64,000 bases of DNA from Agromyces fucosus (lineage in GTDB: Bacteria; Actinomycetota; Actinomycetes; Actinomycetales; Microbacteriaceae), in NCBI RefSeq assembly GCF_004134865.1, contig NZ_SDPO01000002.1:992001-1056000 (forward strand), given 5' to 3'. A program made the translations under genes and the position numbers. The notes beneath the pieces are model-generated. The model was given only the letters and a program-made list of their open reading frames with translations. It had not been told where the DNA came from and did no database searches. Shown here piece by piece: positions 7,232-16,163 of the stretch (the first letter of the stretch is position 1; each line of letters begins with the position of its first letter).

Positions 7232-7933
7232 GTGAAGCGAACCGAACGGCTCCATGCCCTCTCCGAGATGTTGCGCCGCAGCGGCGCGCGAGGAGTCTCC
7301 GCCGAACGATTGGCGAGAGAGTTCGGCGTGTCCGTGCGAACGGTCAAGAGAGACCTCGATGGGCTCGAGAACAGCGGCGCGCCCGTATGGTCGCGCCCAG
7401 GTCCGGGCGGTGGATACGGGTTGGCCGAAGGCGCGTCCCTGCCGCCGGTCAGCCTGTCGCCGGCGCAGGCCGTGGCGCTCATGGCGGCCGTGTCCGCTGC
7501 ACCCGATGCCCCCTACGCCGATCTGGCAGCAGCCGGGATCCGGAAGATCCTCGACGTGCTCGATCCCAGAACCCGAGCACGAGCCGACGAGCTGGCCGGC
7601 CGCGTCTGGGTCGACGCGATTCCTTCCCCCGCTTCGCGCGCAACCAGGTCGGCACTGGAGGAGGCGATGGCCGAGCAGCGCGTCGTCCGCATCCGCTACA
7701 CGTCGAGAGAGGGGACCACGACCACCCGCGACGTCGAACCGGTGCTGTTCGCCTCCCCGAACGGCCAGTGGTACCTGGTCGGGTGGTGCCGACTGCGCAA
7801 TGCGATGCGATGGTTCACCGTGTCGCGCATCGAGCGAGCCAGCGTGACCAAGACGGCTTGCAGCGGCCACACCATCCAGGAGGTCGGAGAACCCCCGGCG
7901 AACGCCAGACCGGTGCACGGTCGGGGCGAGTGA
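7232..7933 (+). CDS. WYL-domain transcriptional regulator (YafY type)
   Basis: A 233-aa protein with an N-terminal HTH_11 domain (residues 1-55, Phe-Gly-Val-Ser-Val-Arg-Thr-Val-Lys-Arg-Asp) and a WYL domain at about 140-215 (Trp-Tyr-Leu-Val-Gly-Trp-Cys). The GTG start is chosen because Val-Lys-Arg-Thr-Glu-Arg-Leu matches the family N-terminus; there is no convincing SD. The WCX extension is absent or very short, so this is a compact member. WYL regulators sense ligands that are mostly unknown. Direct repeats of TGTCA (7186-7190 and 7206-7210) lie in the shared upstream region and may be its site. Confidence 0.88.
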   Translation: MKRTERLHALSEMLRRSGARGVSAERLAREFGVSVRTVKRDLDGLENSGAPVWSRPGPGGGYGLAEGASLPPVSLSPAQAVALMAAVSAAPDAPYADLAAAGIRKILDVLDPRTRARADELAGRVWVDAIPSPASRATRSALEEAMAEQRVVRIRYTSREGTTTTRDVEPVLFASPNGQWYLVGWCRLRNAMRWFTVSRIERASVTKTACSGHTIQEVGEPPANARPVHGRGE

Positions 7934-7964
7934 GTCGCTCGATCGGCCGCTCCGGTCAGTACGA

Positions 7965-8903
7965 CTAGGCCATGCCCTCTGCGGTCTGCTCGAGCTGCGA
8001 CTTGGGCCGTGCGCGCTGGGTGGCCAGCGCCGTGCCCGCGGCCCCGCAGACGATGACGATCGCGATCACCTCGGTGAGCGAGAAGGTCTCCGACAGCACG
8101 AGCCAGCCGAACACGGCCGCGATGACGGGGCCGAAGCTCGTGACGATCGCGTAGATGCGCGGCGAGATGCGGCGCAGGATCCACGTGTCGAGGCTGTACG
8201 GCAACGCCGACGACAGCACTCCGACGCCGAGCAGCAGGCCGACGACGGCCCAGTCGACGACCGCCGGGTCGAAGGTCGCCGCCGCGAACGGTGCCAGCAG
8301 CGCGAGGCTGACGATGCTCGCGACGGTGAGCCCCTCGAGCCCCGGCAGGCCGTGAGCGACCTTGCGCGTGAGCAGGATGTACCCGGCCCAGGCGGCCGCC
8401 GCGGTCAGGGCGAGCGTCAGGCCCCACGGGTCGATGCCCGCGGCATCCGATGCGCCCGGGCCGATCAGCAGTACGACCCCGGCCCCTGCGGCGAGCGCGC
8501 AGATCACATCGAGCACGCGCCGCGAACTCGCGAGCGCGATGGCGAGCGGCCCGAGGAACTCGATCGTCGCGGCGACGCCGAGGCCGAGCAGGTGCACCGA
8601 CTCGTAGAACGTCACGTTCATGATCGCGAGCACGACGCCGAGCGCGACCGCCGGCCAGAGGCGGCGCCACGTGAGCTCGGCGCGCTTCGGACGGTAGAAC
8701 GGCAGCACGGCGACGACCATCACGAGCTGTCGCACGGCGACGACGACGAACGAGCCGACGACCGGGATCACGAGGCCCGCGAGGGATGAGCCGAAGTTGA
8801 TGGAGACCTCGGTGCCGAGCTGCACGGCGGCTCCGGCGAGGCTCCTGCCTCGCTCCGCACCGTGAGCGGGCGCCGCAGCGGGCATGGTCTCGTCGGTCAC
8901 CAT
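7965..8903 (-). CDS. EamA/DMT-family exporter (RhtA-like)
   Basis: About 312 aa with ten predicted membrane spans in two EamA halves. Length and the motif Glu-Phe-Leu-Gly-Pro-Leu-Ala-Ile-Ala in the first half resemble RhtA-type threonine/homoserine exporters. A -10-like TATCGT at 8912-8907 lies exactly six bases before a GTG at 8900, so the real, leaderless start may be that GTG rather than ATG 8903. The substrate is inferred only from the family. Confidence 0.88.
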   Translation of the reverse strand: MVTDETMPAAAPAHGAERGRSLAGAAVQLGTEVSINFGSSLAGLVIPVVGSFVVVAVRQLVMVVAVLPFYRPKRAELTWRRLWPAVALGVVLAIMNVTFYESVHLLGLGVAATIEFLGPLAIALASSRRVLDVICALAAGAGVVLLIGPGASDAAGIDPWGLTLALTAAAAWAGYILLTRKVAHGLPGLEGLTVASIVSLALLAPFAAATFDPAVVDWAVVGLLLGVGVLSSALPYSLDTWILRRISPRIYAIVTSFGPVIAAVFGWLVLSETFSLTEVIAIVIVCGAAGTALATQRARPKSQLEQTAEGMA

Positions 8904-8930
8904 ACGACGATACGCGTCGCCGAGCGCGCC

Positions 8931-10517
8931 TCAGAATCCGGCGAGGCGGGCCCTCGCGGCATCGAGGTCGCGACCGGTGCCGGGGGCGAGCACCTCGGCG
9001 ACCACGAAGCCGTCGCGGCGCACGAGGTAGACCCGATCGGTCCGCAGCCGGGCTCGACGCGGATGCCCGGTGTCACGACCGAAGACGTGCGCCTCCACCC
9101 CGAGCTCGCCGGCGATGCGCCGCACGGCCCGCTCGGGCACGCCGTACCCGTGCACCTGCCACTGCATCGAGCGGAGCGCGCCGAAGTTCTCCCCCGTCCA
9201 TCGCAGGCGAACGCCCACCGCCGCGTCCCGGCGGGTGCCCGCGACATCCGGAACCGGGTAGCGGACGCGGGTCTGCGAGAGGTAGCCGAACACCCGCCGT
9301 CCGCCGATGAGCAGCGGCGCGAGGCGCACGGCGATCGGGCCGATGAGCGGCACGACGCGGCCGCGCACGAAGCGCGCGGCGGGTGAGGCCGAGGTCACCG
9401 CGGCGAACGCGCGATCCGTCGTCGCGACGAGCACCTTCCCGACCGGTCGCCGCTCCGCCTCGTAGCGGTCGAGCCGCGCGTCGGGCATGCCGCCGACCAC
9501 GACGTCGGCGAGCGCGCAGGCGAGACCGTGCGCCTCCTGCAGGCCGGTGTTCATGCCCTGCGCGCCGACCGGCGAGTGGATGTGGGCGGCGTCGCCGACG
9601 AGGAAGCACGGCCCGTCGCGGAAGCGCGCGGCGAGGCGGTGGTGCAGCCGGTACGTCGTGAACCATACGGATGCCGCGTACCGCACGCCGAACTCCCGGT
9701 CGAGCATGCCGCGCACGAGGGCCTCGGGCAGCTCTCCGTGCTCGTCGCGGTCGCGGTCCCGCACGACGCCGAGGAGGCGTGCCCGCCCCGGCCCCATCGG
9801 GAACGCGAGCAGGAAGTGCTCGGCCGTCACGCGCACGTTGATCGCGTCGCCGACGAGCCCGGTGACGCCCGAGGCATCCGAGACGTAGAAGGTGTGCTCG
9901 TTCGTCACGCCCTCGAAGGGGATCCCGAGCGACTCGCGCACGGGCGAATGGGCGCCGTCGGCGCCGACGCAGTAGCGGGCGCGCACGGTCACCGGCCCGT
10001 CGGGTCCGACGAGGGTCGCGGTGACGGATGCCGCGGCATCCGCTCGCCCGCCGTCGCCGCCGTCGTCGTCTCGGTCCGTATGCGGTGCGACATCGAGCCG
10101 CTCGAGCCGATGGCCCCACCGCACCTCGCGCCCGAGCTCACCGAGCGCATCGACGAGGAGGCGCTCGTTGCGGCTCTGCTCGAACACCGTGATCTCGCGA
10201 TACGGCGTGACCCCGGTGCCGAGCGCACGCAGGCGGATGCGCCCGAACGGGCGTCGACCCCGGCCGGCCCCCGGCACCACGGTCGTGGCCGCCGAGCGCT
10301 CGGCGAGCACCCGGTCGACGAGGCCGAGCTGGTCGTAGAGCTCCATCGATCGGGCCTGCACGGCGAGCGCCCGGGACTCGCGGGTCGGCCCCTGCTTCCC
10401 GTCGACGATCACCGCGTCGACCCCGAGCTTCGCGAGGCACACCGCGGTCATGAGCCCGCTCGGCCCGGCACCGACGATCAGCACGTCGGTGTCGATGCGC
10501 CCTGCGCCCGCGCCCAT
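8931..10517 (-). CDS. FAD-dependent aromatic-ring-type monooxygenase
   Basis: A 528-aa class A flavoprotein monooxygenase. The N-terminal dinucleotide motif is Val-Gly-Ala-Gly-Pro-Ser-Gly-Leu. The second FAD motif is Val-Gly-Asp-Ala-Ala-His-Ile-His-Ser-Pro-Val-Gly-Ala-Gln-Gly-Met-Asn, typical of the PheA/TfdB/MhpA group. The C-terminal thioredoxin-like domain of phenol hydroxylases appears reduced to about 120 residues. ATG 10517 is the first start that does not read into the divergent CDF gene. No aromatic-degradation genes are adjacent, so the substrate is open (phenol, polyketide or antibiotic). Confidence 0.88.
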   Translation of the reverse strand: MGAGAGRIDTDVLIVGAGPSGLMTAVCLAKLGVDAVIVDGKQGPTRESRALAVQARSMELYDQLGLVDRVLAERSAATTVVPGAGRGRRPFGRIRLRALGTGVTPYREITVFEQSRNERLLVDALGELGREVRWGHRLERLDVAPHTDRDDDGGDGGRADAAASVTATLVGPDGPVTVRARYCVGADGAHSPVRESLGIPFEGVTNEHTFYVSDASGVTGLVGDAINVRVTAEHFLLAFPMGPGRARLLGVVRDRDRDEHGELPEALVRGMLDREFGVRYAASVWFTTYRLHHRLAARFRDGPCFLVGDAAHIHSPVGAQGMNTGLQEAHGLACALADVVVGGMPDARLDRYEAERRPVGKVLVATTDRAFAAVTSASPAARFVRGRVVPLIGPIAVRLAPLLIGGRRVFGYLSQTRVRYPVPDVAGTRRDAAVGVRLRWTGENFGALRSMQWQVHGYGVPERAVRRIAGELGVEAHVFGRDTGHPRRARLRTDRVYLVRRDGFVVAEVLAPGTGRDLDAARARLAGF

Positions 10518-10575
10518 GCCTCCACTGTCGCACCGAGGCGCGCCGGATGCCAGACTCGAACCGGGGAGGGCAGGC

Positions 10576-11556
10576 ATGGGCGACACCGACGGCGACAGCG
10601 CGAACGACACCGCGGGCGAGAGCCTGCTCACGGTCGTCATCGCACTCGTCGCGAACGCCCTCATCGCGATCGCGAAGACCGCGGCGGCGGCGATCACCGG
10701 TTCGGCGTCGATGGTCGCCGAGGCCGCGCACTCCTGGGCCGACACCGGCAACGAGGTCCTGCTCGTCATCGCCGAGCGCCGCTCGCGGAAACCGGCCGAT
10801 GCGCGGCATCCGCTCGGCTTCGGCAAGGACGCCTACATCTGGTCGATGTTCGCCGCATTCGGCCTCTTCACCGCCGGCGCGGTCGTCTCGATCCAGCACG
10901 GCATCACCGAGCTGATCGATCCGGAGCCGGCGAGCGACTTCGGCGTCGCCTACGTCGTGCTCGCCGTCTCGTTCGTGCTCGAGGCGATCTCGTTCGTACG
11001 GGCCTACCGTCAGGCGCGCGCAGCGGCACGCGAGCGCAGCCGGCACACGATCGAGCACGTCGCGAAGAGCTCGAACCCCACACTTCGGGCCGTGTTCGCC
11101 GAGGACGCCGCCGCCCTCATCGGCCTCGTGCTCGCCTTCCTCGGCGTGCTGCTGCACCAGGTCACGGGCTCGCCCGTCTACGACGCCCTCGGCTCGATCC
11201 TCGTCGGCGTGCTGCTCGGCGTCGTCGCGGTCGTGCTGATCGGCCGCAACCGCGCCTTCCTCCTCGGCGAGGCGATCGACGAGGAGTCGCGCGACGTGGT
11301 GCTCGCCGAACTGCTCGAGCGACCCGAGATCGATCGCGTCACCTTCCTCCACATCGAGTTCACGGGGCCCGACACGGTCTTCGTGATCGCAGCGGTCGAC
11401 CTCGTGGGCGATCGGGGCGAAGCGGATGTCGCGGCCGAACTGCGCGCGCTCGAAGACGCGCTCGAACAGCATCGGCAGGTGGGCCGGGCGGTCCTCACGC
11501 TCTCCGATGCCGCGAGCCCGCCGCTCCTGCCGGGCCGGTCGGCGCCGGCACCCTGA
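10576..11556 (+). CDS. cation diffusion facilitator (CDF) transporter
   Basis: A 326-aa metal/H+ antiporter with about six spans. The first half of the metal site is visible as His52-x3-Asp56 (Ala-His-Ser-Trp-Ala-Asp). The second-site motif is Glu-Asp-Ala-Ala-Ala-Leu-Ile-Gly. The cytosolic C-terminal domain (about 230-310) has Ile-Glu-Phe-Thr-Gly-Pro-Asp. GGGGAGGGCAGGC precedes ATG 10576. HxxxD in TM2 suits Zn, Fe or Co export, but selectivity cannot be read. Confidence 0.92.
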   Translation: MGDTDGDSANDTAGESLLTVVIALVANALIAIAKTAAAAITGSASMVAEAAHSWADTGNEVLLVIAERRSRKPADARHPLGFGKDAYIWSMFAAFGLFTAGAVVSIQHGITELIDPEPASDFGVAYVVLAVSFVLEAISFVRAYRQARAAARERSRHTIEHVAKSSNPTLRAVFAEDAAALIGLVLAFLGVLLHQVTGSPVYDALGSILVGVLLGVVAVVLIGRNRAFLLGEAIDEESRDVVLAELLERPEIDRVTFLHIEFTGPDTVFVIAAVDLVGDRGEADVAAELRALEDALEQHRQVGRAVLTLSDAASPPLLPGRSAPAP

Positions 11557-11647
11557 GCCCCGCCGTGCCGCGCCGCTCCCGCTGCCCGGCATCGCCGCTC
11601 GCTATCGTGAGGCAAGACGCGCGCGCACCGTGCCGAACGGAGTCCTC

Positions 11648-12847
11648 ATGTGGTGGAACAGGAAGCGAACCGGGCCGAAGGGCGTCACGAGCGAGGCCGA
11701 GGCCGAAGCGCTCCGCAGGGAGGTGCCGGGCGGAGAGCACCGCAACGCGTTCATCCTCATCGGGTTCGGCGGGGCGGCCGTCGCCGCGTTCGGCATCGCC
11801 GCCCTCTCCGGCATCATCGCCCCGGTCTTCTTCGCCCTCGTGCTCACGATCTGCGTGCATCCCCTGCGAGTGTGGCTCGAAGACCACGGCGTGCCCCGCG
11901 GCATCGCGACGGGGTCGGTGATCACCGCCGTCACGTTGCTGCTGGTCGCCTTCGGCTACGCCGTCATGGTCGCGTTCGGGCAGTTCGCGAACCTGCTGCC
12001 CGAGTTCGCCGGCGAGATCAAGTCGTGGGGCGCCGACCTCGCCCAGTGGCTGGTCTCGATCGGCATCAACGCCGACGAGGTGCACGCGCTGTTCTCCGAC
12101 TTCGATCCCGGTACCGTCATCGGGTTCGTCGGCGGACTCGTCGGCGGCCTCGCCGGGTGGACGACGACGCTCGTCGTGCTCTTCACGATGCTGCTGCTCA
12201 TGGCGATGGACGCGGGCTACCTGCCGACACTGCTGCGGCAGCTTCGGCCGCATCGCCCACTCGTCGCGACCTCGCTCGTCAACTACGGCAGCAACGTCCG
12301 CCGGTACATGGTCGTGACGACGGTGCTCGGCGTGGCGCAGGGTGTCGTGAACTGGATCGCGCTCCTCATCATCGGCGTTCCCGGCGCGTTCATCTGGGGT
12401 CTGCTCGCCTTCCTCTGCAGTTTCATCCCGAACATCGGCTACTTCATCGCGATCATCCCGCCGATCATCTTCGGCGCGCTCGTGGGCGGCTGGCCGACGG
12501 TGATCGCCGTGATCGTCGTCTACGGAGTCATCAACGCCGTGATCCAGTCGGTCATCCAGCCGCGCGTCGTCGGCAACGCCGTCGCGCTGAGCCAGACGAT
12601 CACGTTCTTCTCGGTGCTGTTCTGGGCGGTCGTCATCGGCCCGATCGGCGCAATTCTCGCGATTCCCCTCACGTTGCTCGTGCGCATGGTGCTCGTCGAC
12701 TCGAACCCGAACTCCTTCTGGCTCCGCCCGATGCTCGGCGAGCTCGACGAGACGAAGGCGCTCATGGCCGAGTCGGATGCCGCGGCGAAGGCGGCTCGGA
12801 AGGCGAAACGCGCGCCCCTCGCGCCGGCCGTCTCGCCGGTCGAGTAG
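11648..12847 (+). CDS. AI-2E-family (PerM/TqsA) transporter
   Basis: A 399-aa membrane protein with the family pattern: two N-terminal spans, an amphipathic middle of about 100 residues, then five to six spans containing Phe-Ile-Pro-Asn-Ile-Gly and the late signature Gln-Pro-Arg-Val-Val-Gly-Asn. GGAG precedes ATG 11648. Members export AI-2 or act as Na+/H+ antiporters; the role here is unassigned. The last codons and the stop (Pro-Val-Glu-stop) are supplied by a copy of the dispersed GGTCGAGTAG repeat. Confidence 0.9.
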   Translation: MWWNRKRTGPKGVTSEAEAEALRREVPGGEHRNAFILIGFGGAAVAAFGIAALSGIIAPVFFALVLTICVHPLRVWLEDHGVPRGIATGSVITAVTLLLVAFGYAVMVAFGQFANLLPEFAGEIKSWGADLAQWLVSIGINADEVHALFSDFDPGTVIGFVGGLVGGLAGWTTTLVVLFTMLLLMAMDAGYLPTLLRQLRPHRPLVATSLVNYGSNVRRYMVVTTVLGVAQGVVNWIALLIIGVPGAFIWGLLAFLCSFIPNIGYFIAIIPPIIFGALVGGWPTVIAVIVVYGVINAVIQSVIQPRVVGNAVALSQTITFFSVLFWAVVIGPIGAILAIPLTLLVRMVLVDSNPNSFWLRPMLGELDETKALMAESDAAAKAARKAKRAPLAPAVSPVE

Positions 12848-12855
12848 CGAGCGCC
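12834..12855 (+). repeat. GGTCGAGTAGCGAGCG dispersed repeat, partial copy
   Basis: CGCCGGTCGAGTAGCGAGCGCC matches the left part of the repeats at 46998 and 47055. It contains the stop codon of the AI-2E-type gene (TAG 12845-12847). Confidence 0.75.
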
Positions 12856-12868
12856 CGGGAGCGCGGGC

Positions 12869-13669
12869 TCAGAGCCGGATGTCGCCGGCGCCCGCGAGCT
12901 GCCGCCAGCCGGTCACCGCGACGGTCACGGGCAGCACGTCGGCTGCCTCGAGCTCGGGCATGACGAGGCCGGTGAGCTCCGCGACATCCGACACCGGCAC
13001 CTGGAAGGTGCGGAACGGCCCGAGCGGCGGCGTCTCGCCCGGAGTCGGCGCCACGACCTCGCTCGTGTCGACGAGCGGCGCCTGGTCGACCACGAAGGCC
13101 GTCGTCGCGAGGCGTCCGCCGTCGTTCCACGCGACGACCTTCCAGAACCGAAGGGGCACTCGGATGCCTCGATACGGCGGGTCGCCCGCCGCGAGCACGG
13201 GTGCCGTGAACACGCTGAGCCGCAGACCGTAGACCTCGGCGTGCTCGAGCACGTGGTCTTCGAGGCCGAGCCACAGCTCTTTCGACTGGTTGAAGCCAGA
13301 GGCCTGCGGGGCGGCATTGGGGTAGCGGAAGGTCTCGGCGTTCGCCCGCGCCGCGATCTCGGGCGCGCCCCAGACGGGGTCGCGACGGCGCACGAGGTGG
13401 CCGCGGTCGAAGTCGTTGCGGGCGTAGATCTCGGGGCCTGCCTGCCAATCGGCCGGGATGCGCTCGTCGAGCCTCCAGTCGTCGCCGCGCGGCAGGTCGA
13501 TGAGCGACGGCCCGTCGACGTTGACGCCCGTGACCCGCGCGAGGCGCCGCACGGTGTCGAGCACGACCGAGAAGTGGAGGTACTCGAGATCGACGGAAGC
13601 CGCGGCCTCGACCTCACCTGCTCGCGGCATCGGTGCGGGCACTCCGAGGAACTGCGTGTCGAATCCCAT
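12869..13669 (-). CDS. DNA/RNA non-specific endonuclease family protein
   Basis: A 266-aa protein with the beta-beta-alpha-metal signature Asp-Arg-Gly-His (Phe-Asp-Arg-Gly-His-Leu-Val-Arg-Arg, near residue 97) and a downstream Asn in Gly-Phe-Asn-Gln-Ser, as in Serratia nuclease and its relatives. No signal peptide is evident from ATG 13669, which is unusual for a family that is normally secreted. The frame continues far upstream, but that part is antisense to the next gene. The gene is convergent with the AI-2E gene. The true start is uncertain. Confidence 0.82.
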   Translation of the reverse strand: MGFDTQFLGVPAPMPRAGEVEAAASVDLEYLHFSVVLDTVRRLARVTGVNVDGPSLIDLPRGDDWRLDERIPADWQAGPEIYARNDFDRGHLVRRRDPVWGAPEIAARANAETFRYPNAAPQASGFNQSKELWLGLEDHVLEHAEVYGLRLSVFTAPVLAAGDPPYRGIRVPLRFWKVVAWNDGGRLATTAFVVDQAPLVDTSEVVAPTPGETPPLGPFRTFQVPVSDVAELTGLVMPELEAADVLPVTVAVTGWRQLAGAGDIRL

Positions 13670-13780
13670 GCCCAGAGTCGACCACGACCTGCCGACAAAT
13701 CCGCAATGGGGAGCCCTCCACCCCCGGCCCGCCGTGACCCCCTCACCGGCGTACATAGGCTGGCCACCGAAGGGGGAACA

Positions 13781-14905
13781 TTGACTGAAGATTCCCGGGG
13801 CGAAGAGCCCCAAGAGACCATTCCCGAGACGACCGAGGCGGCGCCCGCGCCGGCGGTGGCTCCTGAGGCTGCGGCACCCGGCGGCGTGGCCCCCGCGCCC
13901 AAGAAAGGCCTCGGCACGGGCGCGATCCTCGGCATCGTCGGGGGCGGGCTCGTCGTGCTCGTCGTCCTCATCGTCGCGATCGTGTTCGCGATCAGCGCCC
14001 TGCGCGGAATCGCAGGCGGCGGCAGCCCCTTCGCCGGGGGCGGGAGCGCCGAGGAGACGGCAGAGGGATACCTCACCGCCATCGCCGACGGCGATGCGGA
14101 GGCGGCGCTCTCGTTCATCTACGCACCGGATTCGTCGAGCCCGCTGCTGACCGATGACGTACTCGCCGCGTCGCAGGAGCTCGCACCCCTCACCGACATC
14201 GTGATCGGCGAGCCCGACATCACCGGCGGCTACGGCCTGGTGCCCGTCACCTACTCGATCGGAGACACGCCCGTCACGACCGAGATCTCCGTCTCCCAGG
14301 ACTCCGACGGGTGGACGGTCACGGGCGGCACCGGTCAGCTGAGCGTCTACCAGCTCGACGGCCTCGAGCCGACCATCAACGGCGTCCCGGTGAGCGGCGA
14401 GTACGTCGATGCGTTCCCCGGCGCGTACGAGTACGGCGTGACCGTCGACGGGTTCGCCCTCGAGGGCGAGACCGTGATCGTCGTGACCGCGCCGAGCGAG
14501 TACCCCGACACGAGTGGCATGAACGCGGTGCTCACGCCCGAGGCGGCGGACGCCTTCCGGCAGGCCGTCTCGGCCTCGGTCGACGCCTGCATCGTGTCGA
14601 CGACGCTCGAGGCCGGTTGCGGACTCACGATTCCGGCCACGCTGAGCGACGGAACCGTGCTCACCGAGGGCACCATCAGCCGCACGCTGCCCGCCGAGAC
14701 GCGCGCCGAGATCGGCGCGTTCCAGCCCGAGCTGAGCTACGACGTGCCCACCCTGGTGACGGGCGGGTACCTCGGCTCGGTCGAGGTCACTGCGGAGTGC
14801 ACGAAGGACGGCGCCACCGGCACGTGCTCCGTGCTGTTCGGCCCGTCGTTCGGCACCCCGTCGATGAACCTCGCGACCGACGGCGCCGTCGTCGAGTGGG
14901 ACTGA
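13781..14905 (+). CDS. membrane-anchored extracytoplasmic protein, unknown function
   Basis: A 374-aa product read from a TTG, chosen because AAGGGGGAA lies just upstream and the codons after it give an acidic, Pro/Ala-rich cytoplasmic tail. One transmembrane segment at about 48-72 (Gly-Ile-Val-Gly-Gly-Gly, then Val/Leu/Ile) precedes a large extracytoplasmic region. That region starts with a DUF4878-like segment, Glu-Glu-Thr-Ala-Glu-Gly-Tyr-Leu-Thr-Ala-Ile-Ala-Asp-Gly-Asp-Ala, and has three or four Cys residues in the C-terminal half. Such proteins are frequent in Microbacteriaceae. Role unknown. Confidence 0.75.
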   Translation: MTEDSRGEEPQETIPETTEAAPAPAVAPEAAAPGGVAPAPKKGLGTGAILGIVGGGLVVLVVLIVAIVFAISALRGIAGGGSPFAGGGSAEETAEGYLTAIADGDAEAALSFIYAPDSSSPLLTDDVLAASQELAPLTDIVIGEPDITGGYGLVPVTYSIGDTPVTTEISVSQDSDGWTVTGGTGQLSVYQLDGLEPTINGVPVSGEYVDAFPGAYEYGVTVDGFALEGETVIVVTAPSEYPDTSGMNAVLTPEAADAFRQAVSASVDACIVSTTLEAGCGLTIPATLSDGTVLTEGTISRTLPAETRAEIGAFQPELSYDVPTLVTGGYLGSVEVTAECTKDGATGTCSVLFGPSFGTPSMNLATDGAVVEWD

Positions 14906-14931
14906 CCTGCTGGCAGACTGACGCACCACGC

Positions 14932-14969
14932 GAACGCGCGCACCGACCACCCGGTCGGTGCGCGCGTTC
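14932..14969. terminator. perfect 17-bp bidirectional hairpin
   Basis: Arms 14932-14948 and 14953-14969 are exact complements around an ACCC loop, between the convergent genes ending at 14905 and 15004. Confidence 0.88.
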
Positions 14970-15003
14970 CGCGTCTCGGGTGTCGACCCGGTCGGGACGA
15001 GCG

Positions 15004-15756
15004 CTACAGGATCGCTTCGAAGAGGCCGAGCTCGACGGCCGCCGCCCGCGCGAGCAGGAACCCGATGATGCCGACGATCCATCCGGTCGTCTCGGCGGCG
15101 TTCCTCTCCATCCAGGCGCCGAGCCGTGCGAGGGGTCGCTCCATCGCCCGTGCCGCGACGAGACGGAGGCCGAGCAGCACGAGGGCGGGCAGGACCATGA
15201 CGAGGCAGTACCCCGCGAGCACGAGCAGCCGGGCGGCGGCGTCGAACTCCGAGGTCGAGAGCAGTCCGATGCCGACGAGGTACGGCAGCATCGACGCGAC
15301 CTCGACGGCAGCGGCGGCGACCGCGAGCCCCATGAGCGGCAGCAGGCTACCCGCTTCCTCCCCCACGTCGGTGACGGCTCGCTCGCGCCAGCGCGCGAAG
15401 CGGCCGGGTCCCGTGCGCTTGCGCTTGCCGCCGATGAAAAACGACCCGACGAGCAGGGCCGCGCCGACGATGAGCTGCGCCCAGAGGAAGCCGGGGGTCG
15501 CGGCGAGCGTCATGAGCTGCGGGAGGGCGGTGGCCGCGACGGTCAGCAGCACGATGCCGACCAGGAGGTAGAAGCCCGCGACCGTCGCGAGGTAGATGAG
15601 GATCCGGCCGGGCCGCAGGCGGCCGGGCGCGAGGAGCAGCCACGTCGGGATGAGCAGGGTGCCGAAGCTCGTCGAGTCGACGAGCGCCAGCAGCGCGAGC
15701 GCACCGAGGAGGGCGGGGCCGGTGAGGGCGGCTCCGCTCAGAAGGTCGAGGTCCAT
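15004..15756 (-). CDS. GAP/Sap (SfLAP, LysE superfamily) membrane protein
   Basis: A 250-aa protein with six predicted spans, opening with Leu-Ala-Leu-Val-Asp-Ser-Thr-Ser-Phe-Gly-Thr-Leu, the signature of the GAP (peptidoglycolipid-addressing) family related to LysE exporters. A charged central loop (Lys-Arg-Lys-Arg-Thr-Gly-Pro-Gly-Arg) separates two halves. ATG 15756 fits the family start. Substrates in the family are glycolipids or small metabolites; none is assigned here. Confidence 0.82.
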   Translation of the reverse strand: MDLDLLSGAALTGPALLGALALLALVDSTSFGTLLIPTWLLLAPGRLRPGRILIYLATVAGFYLLVGIVLLTVAATALPQLMTLAATPGFLWAQLIVGAALLVGSFFIGGKRKRTGPGRFARWRERAVTDVGEEAGSLLPLMGLAVAAAAVEVASMLPYLVGIGLLSTSEFDAAARLLVLAGYCLVMVLPALVLLGLRLVAARAMERPLARLGAWMERNAAETTGWIVGIIGFLLARAAAVELGLFEAIL

Positions 15757-15830
15757 CCGTCCAGCCTGCCGGATGCCGCGCGCCGACGGATCCCCCGCAC
15801 GACTGAGGTCGAGGGCGGCCGGGCGGCTCG

Positions 15831-16163
15831 TCAGGCGTGCGCGGCCGGCGCGGCGAAGACGTTCAGCACGATGACACCCGCGATGATCAACCCGATGCCG
15901 AAGAGCTTGGGCATCGTGAGGCTCTCGCCGAGGAAGAGCACCCCGATCGTCGCGATCGCCGCCGTGCCCACGCCCGACCAGATCGCGTAGACCATGCCGA
16001 TCTCGAGCTCGCGCACCGCCTGGGCGAGCATCGCGAACGACACCCCGTAGGCCGCGAGCACTCCGACGGTCCACCAGAGCTTCGTGAACCCCTCGGTCTT
16101 GCCGATGAAGCTCGTCGCCGCGACCTCGAACACGATCGCGAGGGTGAGGAACAGCCAGGCCAT
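15831..16163 (-). CDS. small multidrug resistance (SMR) exporter
   Basis: A 110-aa four-span protein with the diagnostic Glu in TM1 (Ile-Val-Phe-Glu-Val-Ala-Ala-Thr-Ser-Phe), Trp-Ser-Gly after Tyr-Ala-Ile in TM3, and Gly-Glu-Ser in loop 3. It is of full family length and acts as an antiparallel dimer. Trp-Ser-Gly with Leu-Gly-Glu-Ser fits the QacE/EmrE drug branch better than the guanidinium (Gdx) branch, but this is a weak call. A -10-like TAGTGT is visible upstream on the minus strand (about 16208-16203). Confidence 0.93.
   Translation of the reverse strand: MAWLFLTLAIVFEVAATSFIGKTEGFTKLWWTVGVLAAYGVSFAMLAQAVRELEIGMVYAIWSGVGTAAIATIGVLFLGESLTMPKLFGIGLIIAGVIVLNVFAAPAAHA

Noticed and set aside
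10518..10826. Upstream extension of the FAD monooxygenase frame
   Set aside because: It overlaps the divergent CDF gene. The FAD motif starts only a few residues after ATG 10517.
13670..13780. A frameshift or pseudogene at the nuclease/membrane-protein boundary
   Set aside because: Both genes are intact in their own frames. The gap is a normal divergent promoter with TAGGCT upstream of the TTG start.
13670..15082. Upstream extension of the nuclease frame to 15082
   Set aside because: The extension is antisense to the membrane-anchored protein gene and has no nuclease-like content.
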